Part shown: piece by piece, positions 1 to 7,548 of the stretch
Layout of the letters: each line of letters begins with the position of its first letter
Numbering within the stretch: the first letter of the stretch is position 1
Source: an uncultured Clostridium sp.
GTDB taxonomy: Bacteria > Bacillota > Clostridia > TANB77 > CAG-508
NCBI GenBank assembly: GCA_900554815.1
Contig: USIO01000009.1
Location: forward strand, 1 to 55,750
Reading direction: 5' to 3'
DNA length: 55,750 nt
The notes under the pieces: generated by a model
What the model saw: only the letters and a program-made list of their open reading frames with translations
Database searches by the model: none
Told to the model about the DNA's origin: nothing
Position numbers and translations under genes: made by a program

Positions 1-1182
1 GTAATATACTGGTATCATTCCTTCTTTTATTTCTGGTGGGTTTACTTTTTCTTTTGGTGTATCTTTTTTTTCTTTTTGGCTTACTAGATAATTATTTTTT
101 ATTTCCTTATTTGTTAGTGCTTGATTATATATTCTTACTCCATATATTTCTCCTTTTAGGCATGTTTGCCCTGTTCGAGAGTCTCTTCCAATCCAAGCAT
201 TTACCCAATCGTATGTATAGTTTTCTATTTCTGCTGTTGTATTTGCAAATACAATATCTCCATTTATATAGATAATAATTTGACTTGTTTCATGGTTATA
301 CACATAACTAATTTGATATGCTTCTTGATTACTTGTAATAATATTTCTACTTCTATAATCTACAGCTCCATAATTTAAATATGCCCTTAATGCGTTGTTT
401 GCATCTTTTTCATAGTTTATATTATTTGCTGTGGAAAAATTTCCAATAAATATATCTCTTGCTGATAGTTCATTCATTTTAACCATAAATTCTATAGTGT
501 TATTAGATTTAAATATATCTTTTAGTTTATCTCCTAAATATATTCCATCATCTACTCCATCTAAAGCTATTGCTCCATATTGCCAGCCACTTCTTGAATG
601 ATATAATATATTTTCTAAAGTTCCATCGTTTCCATTTCCACTTAAGTCTTTCCATATTGGAGTTGTAGTGCTATGTCCGCTTCCTGTGTTATTATAGCCT
701 TCATACTGTAATATTAGTCCATTATATTTGTATCCTTCTTGTGTTACTGGGTATTTATATTCATCTTTATAATAATAAAATGTTTCTTCACTTTTACTTG
801 TATCTTTTATTTTTATGTATTTACCTGCTGTATCGAAATTATATTGTGTTAAATCTAATATTCCATTATTAGTTATTTCTAAATTATTTCTTAATATATA
901 TTCTGAAGTTTTTTCAAATGCATATGTTTTATTTCCTTCTTCAGAAATGTTTATTTTTTCTCCTGTGCCAATTTTTCTTAGTTGCTCTTCTGTATATATT
1001 GGTACAATGTTTTTTTGATTTTGTGTTTGTTCTTGGTTATATATATTTTGTATTTCTTCTCCCAGACTATATTGAGTTTGTTTTTTAACTGAAGCTAAAA
1101 TAAGAATTCCCATAATAAAAGTTATAAAAAATAATCCGGAAATTAAGACAAATAAAGTTGCAATTCCTTTTTCGTTTTTCAT
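1..1182 (-). CDS. Membrane-anchored LamG/concanavalin-like surface protein (3' end outside window)
   Basis: The reading frame is open from an ATG at 1182 to the left edge, giving 394 codons without a stop, so the gene is partial. An AGGAG ribosome site lies just upstream. Residues about 6-30 form one hydrophobic helix after a short KNEKG head, which loosely recalls a prepilin-like N-terminus. From about residue 150 the pattern WKDLSGNG..., LDGVDDGIYLG, TIEFMVKMN and the later strands ending in GEIYGVRIYN is typical of LamG/pentraxin-like jelly-roll domains that bind carbohydrate or protein. I infer an extracellular anchored adhesin or pilus-associated protein. The substrate is unknown. No in-frame CGG codon occurs. 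Confidence 0.75.
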   Translation of the reverse strand, partial: MKNEKGIATLFVLISGLFFITFIMGILILASVKKQTQYSLGEEIQNIYNQEQTQNQKNIVPIYTEEQLRKIGTGEKINISEEGNKTYAFEKTSEYILRNNLEITNNGILDLTQYNFDTAGKYIKIKDTSKSEETFYYYKDEYKYPVTQEGYKYNGLILQYEGYNNTGSGHSTTTPIWKDLSGNGNDGTLENILYHSRSGWQYGAIALDGVDDGIYLGDKLKDIFKSNNTIEFMVKMNELSARDIFIGNFSTANNINYEKDANNALRAYLNYGAVDYRSRNIITSNQEAYQISYVYNHETSQIIIYINGDIVFANTTAEIENYTYDWVNAWIGRDSRTGQTCLKGEIYGVRIYNQALTNKEIKNNYLVSQKEKKDTPKEKVNPPEIKEGMIPVYY

Positions 1183-1245
1183 TTGTTCTCCTCTCTTCCT
1201 ATTAAAAATAAATCTGTTTTATATATTTTTGGGCTTGTTTTTAGA

Positions 1246-1284
1246 TTAAAAAAATATCTGTATTGCCTATACAGATATTTTATT
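1246..1284 (-). terminator. Rho-independent terminator of the coiled-coil gene
   Basis: On the minus strand AAATATCTGTAT pairs with ATACAGATATTT around a short AGGCA loop and is followed by seven Ts. It sits directly behind the coiled-coil gene and before the LamG gene, which is therefore transcribed separately. Confidence 0.8.
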
Positions 1285-1343
1285 ATTATTATTATTAAAA
1301 ATCAATAATAATTCAAATTTTTCCTTTTAATAACATTTTTGTA

Positions 1344-1700
1344 TTATTGTGCCATTCTTTTATCAATATGAATACACATTTCAGATATTATTTCTGATAC
1401 TTCTGTTACTATTTCTTCTTTTACTTTGTCTATTTTTTTGTCTAATCTTTTTACTTCTAATTTTAGTTCGTCTACATCTTTTCTTAGTTCTTCTTGCCCT
1501 CGCTTTAGTTCATCTACGTCTTTTCTTAGTTCTTCTTGCCCTCGCTTTAGTTCATCTACGTCTTTTCTTAATTGTTTTTGTCCTTCCACTAGATTTTGCA
1601 ACATTTCTTGCATAGTCATCATATTTTGTTGTATTTGTATAATTGTTTGCATCATTATGTTTTGACCTGCTAAGATTTGCTCTCCTAAGTTATTATCCAT
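1344..1700 (-). CDS. Small cytoplasmic coiled-coil protein with 14-residue repeats
   Basis: The gene encodes about 118 residues. The ATG at 1700 is chosen because it follows AAGGAGG at proper spacing; an ORF start at 1775 lies inside the promoter. The body is one long amphipathic helix. After an M/Q-rich N-terminal third come copies of the 14-residue unit RKDVDELKRGQEEL, then a K/E-rich helix and a conserved-looking C-terminal piece (SEMCIHIDKRMAQ). No signal peptide or membrane segment is visible. Similar hypothetical coiled-coil proteins occur in Clostridia, but no function can be assigned. The gene has its own promoter and terminator, so it is monocistronic. Confidence 0.7.
   Translation of the reverse strand: MDNNLGEQILAGQNIMMQTIIQIQQNMMTMQEMLQNLVEGQKQLRKDVDELKRGQEELRKDVDELKRGQEELRKDVDELKLEVKRLDKKIDKVKEEIVTEVSEIISEMCIHIDKRMAQ
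1467..1570 (-). repeat. 42-bp tandem repeat inside the coiled-coil gene
   Basis: Two nearly identical 42-bp units (1467-1508 and 1509-1550) and half of a third encode the 14-residue coiled-coil repeat. The unit length is a multiple of three, so copy-number change would lengthen or shorten the rod without changing the frame. Confidence 0.85.
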
Positions 1701-1746
1701 GGCTTCCTCCTTTTTTAAAAAATAATACTGCCCCCTTATTGTTTTT

Positions 1747-1775
1747 AGATTATCATTTATTTTAAAAATTGTCAA
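1747..1775 (-). promoter_or_regulatory. Sigma-A type promoter of the coiled-coil gene
   Basis: Read on the minus strand, TTGACA (1775-1770), a 17-nt spacer and TAATCT (1752-1747) with an extended TG just upstream form a near-consensus promoter about 45 nt before the chosen start codon. Confidence 0.75.
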
Positions 1776-2093
1776 TACTTTTTTGACAATTTTTAAAAAT
1801 AATTTTATATTTATTTTATTTTTTCTGCTTGTTATTTACTTTTAAAGTAATGCTTCCATCGCCTTACGTCTAGTTTTCGTCATTTTTTATTTGTTCTTTC
1901 TCTAGTTCGTTACCTATATTAAGTAAAACAATTTTATTGTCTTTTCGCCATATAGTATTAGTTGAGAATAACTGCTAGAATGATTATTCTAGTATTTATT
2001 TCTATGAGCTTGTACAATATTTATATTGACTTTTTTGTTTTTTAGAAATATACTTAGCTTATAATTTTATAATTAAAGGAGGTTTTACAGTAG
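1776..2093. other. Intergenic region upstream of the por operon
   Basis: No convincing ORF is present. The stretch is AT-rich with an imperfect hairpin (AGAATAA...TTATTCT, about 1963-1990). A strong AAAGGAGG ribosome site for porG lies near its right end. I could not find a promoter with good spacing for the por operon and recognise no riboswitch. Confidence 0.5.
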
Positions 2094-2672
2094 ATGAATA
2101 ACTTAATTGAAATTAGATGGCATGGTAGAGGTGGTCAAGGCGCTAAAACAGCTTCGCTATTACTTGCAGATGCTGCATTCAACACTGGTAAATATATTCA
2201 AGGTTTTCCTGAATATGGTCCTGAAAGAATGGGTGCACCAATTACCGCATATAACCGTATTAGTAATGAACCAATTACTATACATAGCAATATTTACGAG
2301 CCTGACTATGTAGTAGTTGTAGATGATACTCTACTAGAATCTGTTCCTGTTACAGCAGGCTTAAAAAAAGATGGTGCCATTATTATTAATACTACAAAAG
2401 ATTCTAATTATTTGCGAGATGTTTTGAAAGATTATACTGGTTCAATTTATTCAATTGATGCTAGAAAAATTTCTATGGAGACTCTTGGGCAATATTTCCC
2501 AAATACACCAATGCTCGCAGCTGTTGTGAAGGTTAGTCAAATTATGTCTGAGCAAGATTTTTTAAATGATATGATTGGTTCTTTTAAACATAAATTCGCT
2601 AAAAAGCCAGAAGTAATTGAGGGAAATATGAAAGCTTTGGAAATGGCTTTAAAAGAAGTAAAAAAAGTTTGA
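2094..2672 (+). CDS. porG: Pyruvate:ferredoxin oxidoreductase, gamma subunit
   Basis: This 192-residue protein is the gamma subunit of a four-subunit 2-oxoacid:ferredoxin oxidoreductase, which converts pyruvate, CoA and oxidised ferredoxin to acetyl-CoA, CO2 and reduced ferredoxin in the cytoplasm. The N-terminus (IRWHGRGGQGAKTAS) is the family hallmark of the gamma domain, followed by FPEYGPERMGAP. Its length matches the family. It leads a porG-porD-porA-porB operon, the order known from Thermotoga. It ends in TGA, which shows that TGA is a stop codon here. Pyruvate is the likely substrate from the form of the alpha and beta subunits; another 2-oxoacid is possible. Confidence 0.92.
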   Translation: MNNLIEIRWHGRGGQGAKTASLLLADAAFNTGKYIQGFPEYGPERMGAPITAYNRISNEPITIHSNIYEPDYVVVVDDTLLESVPVTAGLKKDGAIIINTTKDSNYLRDVLKDYTGSIYSIDARKISMETLGQYFPNTPMLAAVVKVSQIMSEQDFLNDMIGSFKHKFAKKPEVIEGNMKALEMALKEVKKV

Positions 2673-2696
2673 TGGTAATGAAAGGATGTGCAAAAA

Positions 2697-2984
2697 ATGA
2701 CGGGGAAAATAAATTCTGAAACTCCTTGGAAGGAAGTTACTCCTGGTGGAACAATTTATAATGCTGGAAATGCAAGGGAATTTAAAACTGGTGATTGGCG
2801 TTCAGTAAAGCCAATTTATTTATCTGATAAGTGTAAGCAATGTGGGTTATGTTTTCCAGTTTGTCCAGATGATGCAATTCCAGTAAATAAAGAGCAAAAA
2901 AGGGAAGACTTTAATTATGACTATTGTAAAGGTTGCGGTGTGTGTGCAAAGGTTTGCCCTTTTGGAGCAATTGAAATGAAATAA
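2697..2984 (+). CDS. porD: Pyruvate:ferredoxin oxidoreductase, delta subunit (2[4Fe-4S] ferredoxin-like)
   Basis: This 95-residue iron-sulfur subunit passes electrons from the TPP site of the beta subunit to external ferredoxin. Two CxxCxxCxxxCP clusters are visible: CKQCGLCFPVCP and CKGCGVCAKVCP. The ATG at 2697 is preferred because AAAGG at 2681-2685 gives normal spacing; a GTG at 2688 is too close. The leader part (PWKEVTPGGTI...NAREFKTGDWR) matches PorD proteins. The gene lies 24 nt behind porG and just before porA. Confidence 0.93.
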   Translation: MTGKINSETPWKEVTPGGTIYNAGNAREFKTGDWRSVKPIYLSDKCKQCGLCFPVCPDDAIPVNKEQKREDFNYDYCKGCGVCAKVCPFGAIEMK

Positions 2985-3006
2985 TTAAATAGAAAGGATG
3001 AAAAAA

Positions 3007-4194
3007 ATGGGAATTAGAGAAAGATTAAGTGGAAATGAAGCAGCAGCAATTGCAATGAAGCAAATTAATCCTGATGTTGTTGCAGCTTTTCCTATTACTC
3101 CATCTACTGAAATACCTCAATATTTTTCTAGTTTTGTAAGTAATGGAACTGTTGATACTGAGTTTGTTGCAGTAGAGAGTGAACATAGTGCTATGTCTGC
3201 TTGTGTTGGTGCTGAAGCTGCTGGGGCAAGAGCAATGACTGCTACTTCTTCTAATGGCTTATCTTTAATGTGGGAGATGATTTATATTGCATCTAGTTGT
3301 AGATTACCAATTGTTATGTCTTTGGTTAATCGTGCTGTGTCTGGTCCTTTAAATATTCATAATGATCACTCAGATGCAATGGGAGTTAGAGATTCTGGAT
3401 GGATACAATTATTTTCAGAAAATAATCAAGAAGCCTATGATAATTTATTAATGGCTCATAGGATTGCAGAGCATAAAGATGTTTTATTACCTCTTATGGT
3501 GTGTCAAGATGGTTTTATTACTTCTCATTCTATTGAAAATATAGAACTTGTAGAAGATGAAAAGGTTAAAGAGTTTGTTGGTACATACCATCCAGAGCAT
3601 TATTTATTAAATTTAAAAGAGCAAATCGCTGTTGGTCCTTTAGATTTGCAAAGTTACTTATTTGAGCATAAACGTCAGCAGGCTGAAGCCATGAGGAATG
3701 CCAAAAATGTAATTTTAGAAGTGTCTAAAGATTTTGAAAAAATGACTGGCAGAAAATATGAGTTTTTTGAAAAGTATAAAATGGAAGATAGTGATATAGT
3801 AATTGTTTGTATGAATTCTACTGCTGGTACTGCTAAATATACTGCTAATCTTTTACGAGAGAAAGGAATTAAAGCTGGAGTATTGAAAATACGTGTATTT
3901 AGACCTTTCCCTGCTAAAGAAATTGCTAATGCTTTAGCTAACCAAAAAGCTATAGCAGTATTAGATAAAGCTGATTCAATAAATGCTGCTGGTGGTGCAT
4001 TATTTGAAGATATTACCTCTGCTATGTTTGTAAACGGAATACAAGTTCCTACTGTTAATTATATTTATGGTATTGGTGGTCGTGATACTACCTCTGCTGA
4101 ATTGGAATCAGTATATAATGATTTAGAAAAAATTAAAAATATTGGAAAAGTTACTAATCCATATAGATATTTGGGTGTAAGGGGGGAATTTTAA
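3007..4194 (+). CDS. porA: Pyruvate:ferredoxin oxidoreductase, alpha subunit
   Basis: This protein of about 395 residues supplies the pyrimidine-binding and transketolase-C-like parts of the enzyme. The N-terminus (RLSGNEAAAIAMKQ, then FPITPSTEIPQ) and the AVESEHSAMSACVGAEAAGARAM-type stretch are diagnostic, as is the C-terminal domain with FRPFPAKEI. Start: an ATG at 2998 directly abuts the ribosome site AGAAAGG, whereas the ATG at 3007 has about 9 nt spacing and fits family N-termini better. The stop precedes the porB start by one base, so the two are tightly coupled. Confidence 0.92.
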   Translation: MGIRERLSGNEAAAIAMKQINPDVVAAFPITPSTEIPQYFSSFVSNGTVDTEFVAVESEHSAMSACVGAEAAGARAMTATSSNGLSLMWEMIYIASSCRLPIVMSLVNRAVSGPLNIHNDHSDAMGVRDSGWIQLFSENNQEAYDNLLMAHRIAEHKDVLLPLMVCQDGFITSHSIENIELVEDEKVKEFVGTYHPEHYLLNLKEQIAVGPLDLQSYLFEHKRQQAEAMRNAKNVILEVSKDFEKMTGRKYEFFEKYKMEDSDIVIVCMNSTAGTAKYTANLLREKGIKAGVLKIRVFRPFPAKEIANALANQKAIAVLDKADSINAAGGALFEDITSAMFVNGIQVPTVNYIYGIGGRDTTSAELESVYNDLEKIKNIGKVTNPYRYLGVRGEF

Positions 4195-4195
4195 T

Positions 4196-5146
4196 ATGGC
4201 ATATAATTTAAAAGAAATTATGGCTACTAAGCCTTCAAGATTTACAGCAGGTCATAGAATGTGTGCTGGTTGTGGAGCTCCTCCTGTTGCGAGAATGGTA
4301 TTACGTGCCTTAAAGCCAGAAGATAGTGCCGTTATTGCAACTGCTACAGGTTGTATGGAAGTTTCTACATTTATTTATCCTTATACTGCTTGGACAGATT
4401 CTTTTATTCATACAGCATTTGAATGTGCTGGAGCAACTTGTTCTGGAGTTGAAGCTGCTTATAAAGCAATGAAAAGAACTGGAAAATTACCAGAGGGTCA
4501 AAATACAAAATTTATTGCATTTGGTGGAGATGGTGGAACTTATGATATAGGTTTACAGAGTTTGTCTGGTGCTATGGAAAGAGGACATGATATGGTTTAT
4601 GTATGTTACGATAATGGTGCATACATGAATACTGGTATTCAGCGTTCTTCGGCAACTCCAAAATTTGCAGATACTACAACAACACCTGCCGGAACTAAAA
4701 TACCTGGAAAAATGCAACCAAGAAAAGATTTAACTAAAATTATGATTGGACATCATATTCCTTATGTTGCACAAACAATTGGATACCAAAATTTTAAAGA
4801 TTTATATGAAAAATCTGAAAAAGCAATTTATACTTCTGGTCCTGCATTTTTAAATGTATTGGCTCCGTGTCCTAGAGGCTGGGGATATCCAACAGAAGAT
4901 TTAATGCTCATTAACAAATTGGCTGTGGAAACATGTTATTGGCCATTATATGAAGTTATTAATGGTAAATATGTAATTAATTATAAGCCAAAGAATAAAT
5001 TGCCAATTGAAGAATTTTTAAGGCCTCAAAAGAGGTTTAAGCATATGTTTAAGCCAGGTAATGAGTGGATGATAAAGGAGTTTCAAGATGAAGTTGATTC
5101 TAGGTGGCAAGAATTGTTAGATTTAGAAGAAGTTACAAATAAATAA
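4196..5146 (+). CDS. porB: Pyruvate:ferredoxin oxidoreductase, beta subunit (TPP-binding)
   Basis: This 316-residue catalytic subunit binds thiamine diphosphate. HRMCAGCGAP near the N-terminus and CMEV supply cysteines of the proximal 4Fe-4S cluster, and GDGGTYDIGLQSLSGAMERG followed by CYDNGAYMNTG is the TPP/Mg-binding motif. The length fits PorB. It is the last gene of the operon and is followed by a strong terminator. The CGG trinucleotides in this gene are all out of frame (TCG GCA and GCC GGA contexts). Confidence 0.93.
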   Translation: MAYNLKEIMATKPSRFTAGHRMCAGCGAPPVARMVLRALKPEDSAVIATATGCMEVSTFIYPYTAWTDSFIHTAFECAGATCSGVEAAYKAMKRTGKLPEGQNTKFIAFGGDGGTYDIGLQSLSGAMERGHDMVYVCYDNGAYMNTGIQRSSATPKFADTTTTPAGTKIPGKMQPRKDLTKIMIGHHIPYVAQTIGYQNFKDLYEKSEKAIYTSGPAFLNVLAPCPRGWGYPTEDLMLINKLAVETCYWPLYEVINGKYVINYKPKNKLPIEEFLRPQKRFKHMFKPGNEWMIKEFQDEVDSRWQELLDLEEVTNK

Positions 5147-5152
5147 TAATAC

Positions 5153-5189
5153 CTACGAAACCATTAAAATTATGGTTTCGTAGTTTTTT
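5153..5189 (+). terminator. Terminator of the por operon
   Basis: CTACGAAACCAT pairs perfectly with ATGGTTTCGTAG around a 7-nt loop and is followed by six Ts, directly after porB. Confidence 0.9.
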
Positions 5190-5282
5190 ATGTATTATTT
5201 TTAGTTTCTAATACTTTTAGACTTTTATTTTATATAAATAGAATTTTGCAGTTTTCCTTCATCTTTTGAATAAGGTAGCGAT

Positions 5283-5442
5283 TTGCGAGAGTAAGTATTA
5301 AAAATTTGCAATGTTAACCCCTCCAGAAACTGCTTTTAGAGTAATTAAGAGGTCTCGAGAAAAAGCTAATAACTTTTCTGCCATTGTCTTGGTCTCGAGG
5401 CCGGGGCTTAACATTTTATTTTTTTAATACTTACTCTCGCAA
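5283..5442. ncRNA. Long nested hairpin, candidate structured RNA or MITE-like inverted repeat
   Basis: This fills the 360-nt gap between porB and the M15 gene. TTGCGAGAGTAAGTATTA on the left pairs with its exact complement ending at 5442. Inside it AATGTTAACCCC pairs with GGGGCTTAACATT (one bulge), then CTCGAGA with TCTCGAG, then a small CTTTT/AAAAG type loop. A single long rod with bulges of about 160 nt is reminiscent of 6S RNA, but I cannot confirm the family. No poly-U follows on either strand, and no target-site duplication is visible, so neither a terminator-ended sRNA nor a mobile MITE is proven. Strand unresolved. Confidence 0.45.
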
Positions 5443-5510
5443 GTCAAGTACTACTATGTTAAAGTAAAAAAAGCAGTTGCTGGAGATACAAACTTCTATA
5501 TTATATAGTT

Positions 5511-6192
5511 TTAGTCAATTGTTGTATTAGTTCTTCCTGTTCCTATTACATTTTCTTGTAAAGATCGCCACGTATTGCAACCTATAATTCCGTCTGCTGC
5601 TAATCCTCTGCTTCTTTGGTATGCAATTACTGCATTTCTTGTTTGTGTTCCAAATATTCCGTCTAGTCCACCTGTTCTATAACCTAAAGTATTTAAGTCA
5701 TCTTGTGCAATTAAAACATAATTGCTAAGGCTTCCTTGTTTTAGTTGTGGATATCCTCCTGCTACACATGCTGGCTTTCCGAAATCTTTTATCAAAATGA
5801 ACCCATGTTGGCGTTAAAGCAATTGGTTCTACATATGTCCATACTCCTGAATTATTTGCACTGTTCCAAAGTATTCTTCTTCTTTCGAGTGATAATGTTT
5901 GCCCTACGTCAAATGCAACTCCAGCATAATGTTGGCTTTGACTGCCATGTCCTCCTTCCCATGGTCTTTTAAATGCAAATCCCACAGGAATTGGTCCTCC
6001 ATATATATATCTTTGTGAATTCCAACTTTGCATTGTTCGTTTTGTAGTCCATAAAGTTTGAGAATTACTAGAGCCTCTAAATTCTCTTACTTTTAAAGTA
6101 GCATTTGTATTGTATGGCATTGGCTCCGATTCCCCTCTGTAATAAGTTTCCATTCTATCTGTATCATTGTTAAATATAATTATTTTTGCCAT
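5511..6192 (-). CDS. Peptidase M15-like murein hydrolase with C-terminal peptidoglycan-binding domain (+1 frameshift at CGG)
   Basis: Two overlapping frames join into a 226-residue protein if one C is skipped at the in-frame CGG at 5781-5779 (codon 138). The first frame carries the zinc/catalytic pattern SQHYAGVAFDVG (His and Asp of HxxGxAxD) and the second His in WVHFDKRF. The second frame continues GKPACVAGGYP and then a PG_binding_1 domain (DLNTLGYRTGGLDGIFGTQT). M15 enzymes cleave D-Ala or L-Ala linkages in peptidoglycan. No signal peptide is visible, as in phage-derived or spore-associated members. Start ATG at 6192 follows AAGGAGG. Without the shift, translation would stop 17 codons later and lose the binding domain. 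Confidence 0.8.
5779..5781 (-). other. CGG shift site in the M15 peptidase gene
   Basis: Frame 0 reads AGA TTT CGG AAA; skipping the C gives AGA TTT GGA AAG, that is RFGKPAC in place of RFRKASM, and opens the rest of the gene. Confidence 0.8.
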
Positions 6193-6260
6193 TTTAGCCT
6201 CCTTAAAATATAAATACTTTATTTATATTTTATGAAGCTCAATTTTACTTTGTTCTTATA

Positions 6261-7520
6261 TTATAGTTTACTTTTTGCTTTTATAATTTTTATTAAAAAA
6301 ATTATTAATATAATTAAGCTAAGTCCTATTAATGTAATTATAAATATATTTACCGTCGGCTTTTTTCCCTCTATTTTATTTTGCTGTTCTATTATTTTAG
6401 CATTGGTTTTTTCTATTTGGTATGCCTCTTCTAACTTTTCTTTATTTTGGTTTTCTTCTTTTTCATGCTGTATTTCTTCTTCTTGGTTTCTTCTATGAAC
6501 ATTAATTTGAAATGTTTTTTTTGTAAATCCATTCTCCGCTGTAATGTTTATTTTAATAATATTATCTCCCACTTTTAAATTTTCTTTTCCTTCTATTTTT
6601 ACATTTGCTTTTTCATTTTCTGGAATTGCTAAAATATTTAAATTTTCTGTTTCATATGGTATTTCAGTTTGATAATAAGTTGTATTTGAATTAAAAGGCG
6701 GGGTTAGCAAAACATCTTGAATTGCTAATGTTTCTAAATTAGTATTAGCCATATTAATATCATTTGTTTTTGTTACATAAATTGTATAAGTATTTTGCTG
6801 GGTTTTATCTTCAGATATAATTAAAGCTTTAATTACATTTAGTCCATTTTTAAGATTAGTATTTCCTGTAATCTCAATTGTCGCATTGGGGTTTTCACTT
6901 AGAGCTAAAATTTCTATGTTGTTTTCTGAACTTGGAACAGTTAAATAATATTCTATTATATCTTTGTTAAAATCTGGTGTTAGTCCTTCTTTGTCTAATC
7001 TTAAGGTTTTTAATTTAGCATTATTAGTTTGTAGATTATTTCCTATTTCATTTTCAGCAATTTCTGGAGTTCTATCTTCTTTTCCAATTTGAATTTGTAT
7101 ATCATTAGTATTAGTTTTTATTAATTTTGCTTCTTTATTGTAAAATTCTCCTGATACATGTATTGTTGCTAGTCCTTCTTCTTTTGCTTTAAATTTAAGT
7201 TTAGCAAGTTCTCCCCCTTTTGGATTTTCTCCTCCTTTATCGTCATACCATACAAATATAATTTGATTTTGTTTAACATTAATATTTTCTGGACCTGAAA
7301 TAAACTCTAGTTTAGACTCATCATAGGTAAAATAAGCTGTTAAAGCCACAGTTTCAGCATTTTCTAGAAATAAACTAATTTCTATTTCTTCTTCTTTTTG
7401 TATTATTTCTTTATTAGTAGATAGATATACCATTCCTTTATTTGTTGAAGTAGCATATATAAAAGTGCTCAGAAAAAATAGTGTTATAATAAATATTGTT
7501 AAAAATAGTGTCCTTTTCAT
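6261..7520 (-). CDS. Membrane-anchored cohesin-like surface protein with two cadherin-like domains
   Basis: This is an extracellular protein of about 419 residues held in the membrane at its C-terminus. It has a signal peptide (KRTLFLTIFIITLFFLSTF), a cohesin-like beta-sandwich at about 30-135 (AYFTYDESKLEF, then the GELAKLKFKAKEEG ribbon), two Cadherin-like beta sandwich domains (PF12733 pattern: LKTLRLDKEGLTPDF..., then LETLAIQDVLLTPPF...), a charged E/K/Q linker and a C-terminal membrane helix with a basic tail. There is no LPxTG motif. ATG 7520 begins the signal peptide; a GTG at 7535 is possible. It is the last gene of the run that starts at 11550, immediately after a dockerin-bearing enzyme, which suggests a cohesin-dockerin pair. 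Confidence 0.75.
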   Translation of the reverse strand: MKRTLFLTIFIITLFFLSTFIYATSTNKGMVYLSTNKEIIQKEEEIEISLFLENAETVALTAYFTYDESKLEFISGPENINVKQNQIIFVWYDDKGGENPKGGELAKLKFKAKEEGLATIHVSGEFYNKEAKLIKTNTNDIQIQIGKEDRTPEIAENEIGNNLQTNNAKLKTLRLDKEGLTPDFNKDIIEYYLTVPSSENNIEILALSENPNATIEITGNTNLKNGLNVIKALIISEDKTQQNTYTIYVTKTNDINMANTNLETLAIQDVLLTPPFNSNTTYYQTEIPYETENLNILAIPENEKANVKIEGKENLKVGDNIIKINITAENGFTKKTFQINVHRRNQEEEIQHEKEENQNKEKLEEAYQIEKTNAKIIEQQNKIEGKKPTVNIFIITLIGLSLIILIIFLIKIIKAKSKL

Positions 7521-7548
7521 GAAAAATATATTCACACTCCTTACAAAT

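Noticed and set aside
1349..1665. Plus-strand Leu- or Ser-rich ORFs opposite the coiled-coil gene
   Set aside because: They are mirror frames of the repeat-coding strand; promoter, ribosome site and terminator all support the minus strand.
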